From NCBI GenBank assembly GCA_937919945.1, contig CALESY010000048.1:62001-126000 (forward strand): DNA of 64,000 bases, written 5' to 3'. Source of the DNA: an uncultured Chitinophagaceae bacterium. GTDB taxonomy: Bacteria; Bacteroidota; Bacteroidia; Chitinophagales; Chitinophagaceae. The translations under genes were made by a program, and so were the position numbers. This document shows, piece after piece, positions 9,558 through 16,636 of the stretch. The notes beneath the pieces are model-generated. The model saw only the letters and a program-made list of their open reading frames with translations. It made no database searches and had not been told where the DNA came from. How positions within the stretch are numbered: the stretch's first letter is position 1; each line of letters begins with the position of its first letter.

Positions 9558-10211
9558 ATGTCAATAGCAAAAAAGCTTAGATTAAAAACAGATAGACCTG
9601 TTATGGTGCTACATATGCCTGAAAGCTGTAAAGCAGCCTTCAAAGGTTATGATATTAAGTTTAGCTCACTTGGCAAAACCATCTACAGTCAAGCATTAGT
9701 ATTTGCCAAAGACAAGAATGCATTAGACGCTGCTATAACTAAAATAGCTAATAGGCTGGAAGCCGATGCGCTGTTTTGGGTAGCATATCCTAAGAAAAGT
9801 GGCAGTATCAAGTCTGACCTTACAAGAGATGAAGGCTGGGCGTTGATGAATACTTACCAATACGAGGGTGTAACACAAATAGCTATAGATGCTGACTGGT
9901 CGGCACTACGTTTTCGTAAAACTACTGCCATTGGTAATAAACTACGCGACATACCCATGCATGAGCGTAAAACGGAAGGTGTAGATTATATAAAACGTAC
10001 TGTAACCTTGCCTGAAGATGCTGTAGCAGCCATGAAACCCTATAAAGGTCTGGAGCAATTTTTTCATGCCATGTCTTTCACACACAAAAAAGAATATGTG
10101 GAAGCCATAGTGGATGCTAAGAAGCCTGAAACACGCAAACGTCGTATAGACAAGATGATAGAAATGGTTTTGAAAATAAAAACTGATAAAGACAATAAGA
10201 AGAAACGATGA
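9558..10211 (+). CDS. YdeI/OmpD-associated-like protein
   Basis: A 217-aa cytoplasmic protein in two parts. The N-terminal half (about 1-135) looks like a DUF3052-type domain (LHMPESCKAAFKGYD, LFWVAYPKKSGS). The C-terminal half has the YdeI/OmdA signature: LPEDAVAAMK, a helix FFHAMSFTHKKEYVEAI and a lysine-rich RRIDKMIEMV tail. YdeI-family proteins have been linked to antimicrobial-peptide or bacteriocin protection, but the molecular activity is unknown. The downstream thioesterase gene overlaps it by 4 bp (ATGA). Confidence 0.75.
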   Translation: MSIAKKLRLKTDRPVMVLHMPESCKAAFKGYDIKFSSLGKTIYSQALVFAKDKNALDAAITKIANRLEADALFWVAYPKKSGSIKSDLTRDEGWALMNTYQYEGVTQIAIDADWSALRFRKTTAIGNKLRDIPMHERKTEGVDYIKRTVTLPEDAVAAMKPYKGLEQFFHAMSFTHKKEYVEAIVDAKKPETRKRRIDKMIEMVLKIKTDKDNKKKR

Positions 10212-10690
10212 GCAATAAAGACATACCACAAGGAGCAATACTGCAATACATCAAAGACAATTATTTGGGCAAACTTGTTACAAGCTCACGCTCACCTGCA
10301 GGCAATTGGATGGCTTTTACATTAGAGGCTATAGATAAAGGCACAGCAACCGTATCGCTGGAAGTGAAGCACGATATGACCAACCCTTATGGCAATATTC
10401 ATGGTGGCATGATGGCATTAGTGATGGATGAAGTAATAGGTTGGGCTGTGGTAAGCCTCGATACCAATAATCATTACACATCGCTGAACCTGAACGTTGA
10501 CTTTTTATATGCTATAAAAGAAGGAGACAGGCTACTAGCGACAGCAGAAGTGATACGTGCTGGTAAAAAGATAATACACGTAGAGTGTCGCGTGTACGAT
10601 ATGGAGAAAAGGCTGTTGGGCAAAGCTACCAGCAACCTGATAGTAACAGGTATGAAGCCAGTGGATGGAGATTATAAAGTGGCTAACTAA
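10208..10690 (+). CDS. PaaI-type hotdog thioesterase
   Basis: A 160-aa hotdog-fold protein of the PaaI/YbaW thioesterase superfamily that would hydrolyse an acyl-CoA. The key segment NPYGNIHGGMMALVMDEVIGWA (about 58-79) holds the HGG turn and the acidic residue D75/E76 on the central helix, and LNVDFLYAIKEGD is the usual strand after it. The start ATG overlaps the stop of the YdeI-like gene, so the pair is translationally coupled. The substrate cannot be told from sequence. Confidence 0.85.
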   Translation: MSNKDIPQGAILQYIKDNYLGKLVTSSRSPAGNWMAFTLEAIDKGTATVSLEVKHDMTNPYGNIHGGMMALVMDEVIGWAVVSLDTNNHYTSLNLNVDFLYAIKEGDRLLATAEVIRAGKKIIHVECRVYDMEKRLLGKATSNLIVTGMKPVDGDYKVAN

Positions 10691-10719
10691 GCAGGTTTCG
10701 TTTTTGGCTTTTGAATTTT

Positions 10720-10727
10720 TACTTTTG
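10720..10727 (+). promoter_or_regulatory. -7 element (TACTTTTG) of the glycosyltransferase gene
   Basis: TACTTTTG matches TAnnTTTG 10 nt before the ATG at 10738. No well-placed -33 element was found. Confidence 0.5.
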
Positions 10728-10737
10728 AACTTGTAAA

Positions 10738-11487
10738 ATGCTGAACGGTAAAAATATAGTAGTAGTACTGCCTGCATACAGGGCCGCTCTAACAATAGAG
10801 CGCACCTATGCAGAGATACCTTTTGATATAGTAGACGATGTGGTACTGGTAGACGACCATAGCCCTGATAATACGGCTGAAGTAGGTGCTAAACTGGGCA
10901 TCAAACACATCATCCGCCATGAGGTGAATAAGGGCTACGGCGGCAACCAGAAAAGTTGCTATGCTAAAGCATTGGAAATTGGCGCGGATATTGTCATTAT
11001 GTTGCACCCCGACTATCAGTACACTCCAAAGCTGATTCATGCTATGGCAGCAGTTATAGCGTATGACGTGTACCCCGTATCATTCGGTAGCCGCATATTA
11101 GGAAAAGGTGCGCTGAAGGGTGGAATGCCTATGTACAAATACATCTTCAATCGATGCCTTACATTGTTTGAAAATATTATGTTGGGGCAAAAGCTGAGTG
11201 AATACCATACAGGCTACCGTGCATTCAGTGCAGAAGTTATTCGTTCTATCGACTTCACCCACAACAGCGATGATTTCGTTTTTGATAATGAAATGATTTC
11301 GCAAATATTCATGAACGGGTACGAGATAGGCGAGGTGACATGCCCTACCAAATACTTTGAAGAAGCCAGTAGCATCAACTTCAGCCGTAGCATGAAGTAC
11401 GGGCTTGGCGTATTACGGGTATCTATGACACACTGGTTGCACAAAAGAGGTATTGTAAAGAGTAAACTGTATAACAAACCGCAATAA
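10738..11487 (+). CDS. family 2 glycosyltransferase, dolichol-phosphate-mannose-synthase-like
   Basis: A 249-aa GT-A glycosyltransferase that would move a sugar from a nucleotide sugar to a polyprenyl phosphate or another acceptor. Visible: the N-terminal strand VVVLPAY, VLVDDHSPDNTAE (nucleotide binding), the turn HEVNKGYGGNQKSC and the metal-binding region IVIMLHPDYQY, with DPD/DAD replaced by HPD. FGSRILGKGALKGGMP is the acceptor loop. It has no clear transmembrane anchor, so it is probably peripheral. Followed by a strong bidirectional terminator shared with hppA. Confidence 0.85.
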   Translation: MLNGKNIVVVLPAYRAALTIERTYAEIPFDIVDDVVLVDDHSPDNTAEVGAKLGIKHIIRHEVNKGYGGNQKSCYAKALEIGADIVIMLHPDYQYTPKLIHAMAAVIAYDVYPVSFGSRILGKGALKGGMPMYKYIFNRCLTLFENIMLGQKLSEYHTGYRAFSAEVIRSIDFTHNSDDFVFDNEMISQIFMNGYEIGEVTCPTKYFEEASSINFSRSMKYGLGVLRVSMTHWLHKRGIVKSKLYNKPQ

Positions 11488-11520
11488 AAAAAGCACCGCT
11501 CATTGAGCGGTGCTTTTTTT
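11486..11520. terminator. bidirectional terminator between glycosyltransferase and hppA
   Basis: Stem GCACCGCT/AGCGGTGC (extendable to 10 bp) with A7 on the left and T7 on the right, between two convergent genes, so it should stop both. The core CCGCTCATTGAGCGG recurs exactly at 19911-19925. Confidence 0.9.
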
Positions 11521-11535
11521 ATCTGAAATACAATC

Positions 11536-13719
11536 TTATTTCATCGTAACAAATGTAGCTTTCACTTCCTGCTTTACAGGTGCTTTAGCAGCTTCTGTAG
11601 ATTTGCCGTGCATATTAGCCAGCGTAGGTGCTATCACTAATGCAACGATAGACATCAGCTTTATCAGGATATTCATAGAAGGGCCGGATGTATCTTTAAA
11701 TGGATCGCCTACGGTGTCACCTGTTACAGATGCTTTGTGCGGGTCAGATTTTTTGTAGTACATCTCGCCGTTTATTTCTACACCTTTCTCAAATGATTTC
11801 TTAGCATTATCCCAAGCACCGCCTGCATTGTTTTGGAACATACCCATCAATACACCACTTACGGTAGCGCCTGCCAACATACCACCCAATGCTTCAGGCC
11901 CTGCAAGGAAGCCAACCAGCAATGGTGCGATAATAGTAATAGCACCAGGCAATATCATTTTTTTAATAGAGGCATCTGTAGATATAGCTACGCATTTATC
12001 ATACTCTGGTTTGCCTTTACCTTCCATAATTCCCGGTATCTCACGGAACTGGCGACGTACTTCTTCCACCATAGACATAGCAGCTTGTCCTACTGCACGT
12101 ATAGCGAGAGATGAAAAGATGAAAGGAATCATAGCACCTACAAACAGCATAGCTAATACCTCTGCTTTATATATGTTGATGCCATCAATGCCTGCTACAC
12201 CTACATAGGCTGCAAACAATGCCAATGCAGTCAACGCAGCAGAAGCTATAGCGAAGCCTTTACCTGTTGCTGCCGTTGTGTTACCTACAGCATCCAGCAC
12301 GTCTGTTTTCTCGCGCACTTCTTTAGGTAGTTCGCTCATTTCAGCAATACCACCTGCATTGTCGGCTATAGGACCAAAGGCGTCTATAGCTAATTGCATA
12401 GCTGTAGTAGCCATCATACCAGCTGCAGCTATTGCCACGCCATACAAACCAGCCATTGCATAAGAGCCCCATATACCACCTGCCAATACAAGGATTGGCA
12501 GGAATGTACTTTCCATACCAATGGCAAGACCACCAATAACGTTTGTTGCATGGCCCGTAGCAGATTGGCGTATGATGCTCAGCACAGGGCGTTTGCCCAT
12601 AGCTGTATAGTATTCTGTAATAACACTCATCAGCGTACCAACTACAAGGCCTATAACTATAGCACCAAATACTTCAGTATTACTGAATGTTATACCACGC
12701 AGTTCCATTGAAGATGGCAGTACGTACATTACCAGAAAGTAAGAAACAATAGCTGTAAGCACCATAGAACCATAGTTGCCTATATTCAATGCTTTTTGTA
12801 CAGCGTTTGTGCTGATGCCTGCATTGTCAGATATACGCACCATCAACGTACCAATAATAGAGAGAACGATACCGATACCGGCTATCAGCATAGGTAGCAA
12901 TATCGGGCCAAAGCCACCGAAATTATCAGCAGAGATTGTTTCACGGCCTAATACCATGGTAGCCAATACGGTAGCTACATAAGAGCCAAACAAGTCGGCA
13001 CCCATACCTGCTACGTCACCTACATTATCGCCTACGTTATCGGCAATAGTCGCAGGGTTGCGTGGGTCATCTTCAGGTATGCCTGCCTCCACTTTACCTA
13101 CCAAGTCGGCACCTACGTCGGCAGCTTTGGTATAGATACCACCACCTACACGTGCAAACAAAGCAATGCTTTCAGCACCCAATGAGAAACCGGTGAGTAC
13201 TTCGATAGTACGTTCCATTTCTTCACTGCCTACAGCCGCATCAGGAGCAAACATCATTTTGAAAATGATGAATAAGCTACCCAGGCCCAGCACAGCCAAG
13301 CCAGCAACACCCATACCCATTACAGAACCGCCACCGAAAGACACAGCAAGTGCTTTACTAAGGCTGGTACGTGCCGCATTGGCAGTGCGCACATTGGCTT
13401 TGGTAGCTATACGCATACCTATAAAACCAGCTAATGCACTGAATACAGCACCAATAATAAAGGCTAAAGCTATTACAGGGCTTGATTTAGGGTTGCTGTA
13501 CCCCATAAAGCCTAATAACAGACCCGCTATAATAACGAAGTAGGTGAGTATTTTATACTCGGCTTTCAGAAATGCCATAGCACCTTCGGCTATGTACTTA
13601 GAGATCTCTTTCATGCGGTCGTTGCCCGCATCTTGTTTGCCAACCCACGCACCTTTTACCATGGTGTATAGCAATGCCAACGCTCCGAACGCAGGTACTA
13701 AGTAAAACAGTGAATTCAT
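11536..13719 (-). CDS. hppA: membrane-bound ion-translocating pyrophosphatase
   Basis: This inner-membrane enzyme hydrolyses pyrophosphate and pumps H+ and/or Na+. The 727-aa product has about 16 membrane segments and the catalytic signature around DVGADLVGKVEAG and DNVGDNVGD. The segment GNTTAATGKG carries Ala where K+-independent enzymes have Lys, so it should be the K+-dependent class, which includes the Na+ pumps. The start is placed at ATG 13719 (MNSLFYLVPAF) rather than at 13791, because the -7 promoter element lies inside the longer frame. The C-terminus has an extra tail (about 30 aa) of low complexity. Confidence 0.93.
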   Translation of the reverse strand: MNSLFYLVPAFGALALLYTMVKGAWVGKQDAGNDRMKEISKYIAEGAMAFLKAEYKILTYFVIIAGLLLGFMGYSNPKSSPVIALAFIIGAVFSALAGFIGMRIATKANVRTANAARTSLSKALAVSFGGGSVMGMGVAGLAVLGLGSLFIIFKMMFAPDAAVGSEEMERTIEVLTGFSLGAESIALFARVGGGIYTKAADVGADLVGKVEAGIPEDDPRNPATIADNVGDNVGDVAGMGADLFGSYVATVLATMVLGRETISADNFGGFGPILLPMLIAGIGIVLSIIGTLMVRISDNAGISTNAVQKALNIGNYGSMVLTAIVSYFLVMYVLPSSMELRGITFSNTEVFGAIVIGLVVGTLMSVITEYYTAMGKRPVLSIIRQSATGHATNVIGGLAIGMESTFLPILVLAGGIWGSYAMAGLYGVAIAAAGMMATTAMQLAIDAFGPIADNAGGIAEMSELPKEVREKTDVLDAVGNTTAATGKGFAIASAALTALALFAAYVGVAGIDGINIYKAEVLAMLFVGAMIPFIFSSLAIRAVGQAAMSMVEEVRRQFREIPGIMEGKGKPEYDKCVAISTDASIKKMILPGAITIIAPLLVGFLAGPEALGGMLAGATVSGVLMGMFQNNAGGAWDNAKKSFEKGVEINGEMYYKKSDPHKASVTGDTVGDPFKDTSGPSMNILIKLMSIVALVIAPTLANMHGKSTEAAKAPVKQEVKATFVTMK

Positions 13720-13752
13720 ATTATAACTATGTATGTTGTAATTAAAGTGGGG

Positions 13753-13760
13753 CAAAGATA
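13753..13760 (-). promoter_or_regulatory. -7 element of hppA (TATCTTTG, minus strand)
   Basis: TATCTTTG on the minus strand, 33 nt before the ATG at 13719. It decides the start against the longer ORF beginning at 13791. Confidence 0.65.
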
Positions 13761-13901
13761 GCTGTTTGGGCTTGAAAAACATAGGTTTCAAAACCCACCG
13801 AAACAGAATGGTTATTAGCTTTTTTGCAATGTGTTTAGTGCCCTTACTTAGTATCTATTTCCCTATTTTTAGGTGCTACAAGTCAATTTAAACAAACAGC
13901 A

Positions 13902-14471
13902 TTGCCGCAGGGAGATTATAAGAAACTGGCAGATGAGGAATTGGTATTTCGCTACGCGCAACGTGGCGAACAGGCTGCATTTACTGCCCTCTTCGAGCGG
14001 TATGGGCATCTGGTATATGGTGTATGCCTGAAGTATCTGAAAGATGCGGATGCAGCTAAAGATGCTATGCAACAGGTATTTATAAAGTTGATAGAAGACC
14101 TGAAACGTTTTAAGGTTGAGAGTTTTAAGCCTTGGCTATATCAAGTTAGCAAAAATTATTGCTTTATGCAGCTACGCAAAACGGTGCATGAGGTAAATGG
14201 TGAAATTGATAGTGAGGCAGATATGGAATTTGACGATGGATGGCATCATAAAATAGAGCAGGAGCAATTATTGGATAATCTGGAAGTATGTATAGGCGAA
14301 CTGGTAGCGGAGCAACAGATATGCATTAAAATGTTTTATCTTGAAAAAATGACCTATGCTGATATTGCACAGCAGACAGGTTATACTATGATGCAGGTAA
14401 AGAGTGCTATACAAAACGGTAAGCGAAACCTGAAATTGAAACTGGAAGTAAAAAGAAACGTGAGCACATGA
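13902..14471 (+). CDS. ECF-type RNA polymerase sigma factor
   Basis: A 189-aa sigma-70 family protein with region 2 (LFERYGHLVYGVCLKYL, AKDAMQQVFIKLI, FKPWLYQVSKNYC) and a region 4 helix-turn-helix (MTYADIAQQTGYTMMQVKSAIQNGKRNLKL). It would direct RNA polymerase to a small regulon. The start is TTG at 13902: no in-frame ATG or GTG lies upstream, and the N-terminus then aligns well with the related sigma factor at 56036-56587. The anti-sigma gene follows with a 4-bp ATGA overlap, which predicts cotranscription and coupled translation. Confidence 0.88.
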   Translation: MPQGDYKKLADEELVFRYAQRGEQAAFTALFERYGHLVYGVCLKYLKDADAAKDAMQQVFIKLIEDLKRFKVESFKPWLYQVSKNYCFMQLRKTVHEVNGEIDSEADMEFDDGWHHKIEQEQLLDNLEVCIGELVAEQQICIKMFYLEKMTYADIAQQTGYTMMQVKSAIQNGKRNLKLKLEVKRNVST

Positions 14472-15664
14472 ACAGGGAGCAGTTGAAACATATATTTGAC
14501 CAGAGCAGTTGCCTTACCAAAAAGCAATTGAAAGGGTATGTAAATGGCAGTATGACAAGCGAAGAAGCCCATGCCGCAGAACTGCATCTTAATAGTTGCC
14601 CCATGTGCAGTGATGCTGTTGAGGGGTTAATGGCTGAAAAAGAAAAAGGGCTTATCCTAACAGATAAGATAAACGCAGGTTTTCTGAAATCTCATTTACC
14701 TGCTGTAAATACAACAATGCAAACAAACAACCATACAAGTACAAAAATCAACAAGCCGGCTCCTGCCATGCATCGCGCTAAAGCCACTAAGAGCTATTTC
14801 GCTTTCAGGGTAACGACAATGGCGGCAGCTATATTGCTGGCTATGGCTGCAATATGGTATTACGGTCTGTCTTACGACATGTTGGTAGACAATAAAAATA
14901 TCGCACAAAATGTACAGAAAAATGAAACTGAACAACCTGTGAAACAGGCACCTGTGCCGCAGGAAACGATAGCATCTGTAGTTGAAGATATGAATGCTAT
15001 GCAAGACGTGGTAGCAGATGCGCCAGATGCGCCAGATGCTGCAAAAACTATAACACAAAGCGAGGCTACACAAAAAAATGGTGTAGTGGCGATGGCAGAT
15101 GGTACCAAAGATAAAGAACAGAAAGATGGTTTACTGAAACGCCTTGGCAATAAAATAGAAACAGCCGCGGCTAAAAAAGCTACGCAGCAGGTAATGGGTG
15201 CTATTAAAAATGATGACCCCGATAAATATGCTACATCGGCTAAAAACCAGTTTACAGAAGAACAAAAACTAAAACCTAAAGAAGAGCGTGGTGATTTGAA
15301 TACAATAGAAAAGTTGCCCACGCGTAGTGTAGCACAAACAGCAGGTAATAGTTATGAGCCTGTGGTGGAAGATGTAGCCGGTAATGCACGTAATGAAAAA
15401 GAAACTATCAGTAAGACAGATCAGGCAGATAAGTTATTGCAAGCCGGCAAAACTAACGATGCGCTGAACCTGTACACACAGGAAATGCGGAGTGCATCGA
15501 GCAAGGGCAAGAGGCAGGAAGCCGCTATTGGTGCCGCACGTTGTTATCTTGCATTGGGCAATCGCTACAAAGCCAAAGACATACTCATCAGTATAGTAAA
15601 CGAAGGTGGTCCCCGCAAGCGCGAAGCTAAACGTATGCTGAAAGAATTGGGTTGGGAAGAGTGA
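14468..15664 (+). CDS. anti-sigma factor with zinc-finger head and TPR-like periplasmic tail
   Basis: A 398-aa single-pass membrane protein that probably holds the adjacent sigma factor inactive. The N-terminus has a zf-HC2-like anti-sigma zinc finger: HLNSCPMCSDAVEGL at about 40-54 gives His and CxxC ligands. A transmembrane helix lies at about 118-137 (AAAILLAMAAIWYYG). The long periplasmic part is first charged and low in complexity and then ends in a TPR-like helical region (ADKLLQAGKTNDALNLY onward, about 320-398). This C-terminal part could be the sensor. Overlaps the sigma gene by 4 bp. Confidence 0.8.
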   Translation: MNREQLKHIFDQSSCLTKKQLKGYVNGSMTSEEAHAAELHLNSCPMCSDAVEGLMAEKEKGLILTDKINAGFLKSHLPAVNTTMQTNNHTSTKINKPAPAMHRAKATKSYFAFRVTTMAAAILLAMAAIWYYGLSYDMLVDNKNIAQNVQKNETEQPVKQAPVPQETIASVVEDMNAMQDVVADAPDAPDAAKTITQSEATQKNGVVAMADGTKDKEQKDGLLKRLGNKIETAAAKKATQQVMGAIKNDDPDKYATSAKNQFTEEQKLKPKEERGDLNTIEKLPTRSVAQTAGNSYEPVVEDVAGNARNEKETISKTDQADKLLQAGKTNDALNLYTQEMRSASSKGKRQEAAIGAARCYLALGNRYKAKDILISIVNEGGPRKREAKRMLKELGWEE

Positions 15665-15705
15665 GTATGGAGTTTTTCCTATCTTTCTTGTAACAAAACA
15701 AACAA

Positions 15706-16371
15706 ATGATACAAATTGCAAAGAGGCAGGATATTTTCTGTCAATGCCCCGCACTAGCTAAGTATATGCAAGATTGGCAGCAGGCAGAGTATGATGATAT
15801 GCGGGCAGATGCAGACGAAGATGAATTGGCTTTCTTTCAGGGGCAAATGGATGTAATTACGCACAACTATACGCACACATTACAAGGCGAAACGATTTAC
15901 AAACCGGAAGCAGATAATATTTATGATTACCTGAAAGCATTGTCAGACGCTATTTTTAAGTTGGCGGAGCTGATGGGTTGGAATGGTATGTCGTTTATGC
16001 TACTTTACAAAACACCATGGCTGTTGCAAAGAAATGCCTACCCACCTGTTGCTGCAGAGTTGAAGTATTTACAAAGCATTGGTATAGATACTGACAGTGC
16101 AGATGCAATCAGTGCAACAGGTGTAGAGTTGAAACGAATTATCAAAACAATCTTTTGGCTCGGGCGATGCAATGCCTTACTACCCTACATACATTTTTCG
16201 GCTACAGGTGCAGATTGGGTACTGTACATCTGCAAATACGGTTATCTGCATGTATATAGTTACGATAATCATCAACGCATACATGAAAGTCTACTTGAAG
16301 CAGGCTTTAGTCAATACACCGGTAAGCAGGAAGATTTTCTGGAAGGTGGCGCTATGATTGGTAGGGTATAA
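15706..16371 (+). CDS. uncharacterised 221-aa protein
   Basis: I do not recognise the family. The protein is soluble, rich in tyrosine and acidic residues (YDDMRADADEDE near 29-40), and has no signal peptide or transmembrane helix. It seems to be mostly helical with a short C-terminal beta stretch (DWVLYICKYGYLHVYSYDNH). Two cysteines lie close together at 12 and 14. TATCTTTC at 15677-15684 is one base off the -7 consensus. Its stop codon abuts the terminator of the minus-strand RNA candidate. Confidence 0.7.
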   Translation: MIQIAKRQDIFCQCPALAKYMQDWQQAEYDDMRADADEDELAFFQGQMDVITHNYTHTLQGETIYKPEADNIYDYLKALSDAIFKLAELMGWNGMSFMLLYKTPWLLQRNAYPPVAAELKYLQSIGIDTDSADAISATGVELKRIIKTIFWLGRCNALLPYIHFSATGADWVLYICKYGYLHVYSYDNHQRIHESLLEAGFSQYTGKQEDFLEGGAMIGRV

Positions 16372-16478
16372 GAAAGAAAAAACCGCTCATAAAGCGGTCA
16401 ATCCAATAAGGCCTTGACGGTCCGGTGCAAGTAATACAGGGGCTGCAACGTGCTCAATCCACACTTGTTCCCATCACA
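16372..16478 (-). ncRNA. candidate small RNA, family not assigned
   Basis: No protein gene on the minus strand lies between here and the plus-strand CDS at 16637, yet the stretch has a minus-strand -7 element (TATTTTTG, 16485-16492) and a minus-strand intrinsic terminator (hairpin 16382-16398 followed by T5CTTTCTT). A transcript of about 105 nt is expected. Possible helices: CAAGU with ACUUG, GAUGG with CCGUC (one G-U), and GCAG with CUGU. It shows none of the conserved SRP domain IV core (GGAA tetraloop context, AGCAG), so 4.5S is unlikely; 6S or a lineage-specific RNA remain open. Exact ends are estimates. Confidence 0.55.
16377..16398 (-). terminator. intrinsic terminator read on the minus strand
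   Basis: Stem ACCGCT/AGCGGT with a 5-nt loop; on the minus strand it is followed by TTTTTCTTTCTT. On the plus strand it is followed by CAATCC, so it is not a good terminator for the plus-strand CDS that ends at 16371. Confidence 0.75.
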
Positions 16479-16484
16479 CAGGTA

Positions 16485-16492
16485 CAAAAATA
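16485..16492 (-). promoter_or_regulatory. -7 element of the candidate small RNA (TATTTTTG, minus)
   Basis: TATTTTTG on the minus strand fits TAnnTTTG and would place the RNA 5' end near 16478. No clear TTTG was seen at the -33 position. The remaining 16493-16636 stretch is AT-rich and holds only the upstream region of the M1 gene. Confidence 0.5.
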
Positions 16493-16636
16493 TACTAAAT
16501 AGTTTGAATAAACAGTAATTTGAATGTAAAAATTATCTTAAATAAATGATTTTATTCTTCCGACTGTTATAAACTTCACCCTTTGTGCTTGGCTTCAGTT
16601 TCGTATTTTCAAGCCTGTTTTTACATAATATAGTAT

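Noticed and set aside
11510..13543. Several plus-strand frames antisense to hppA
   Set aside because: They are shadows of a well-conserved membrane protein, with low-complexity Pro/Ala/Ile composition and no recognisable domains.
16382..16398. Hairpin as terminator of the plus-strand CDS ending at 16371
   Set aside because: No T-tract follows it on the plus strand; the T-tract is on the minus strand.
16372..16480. SRP (4.5S) RNA
   Set aside because: Neither strand shows the conserved domain IV core with GGAA loop and AGCAG side.
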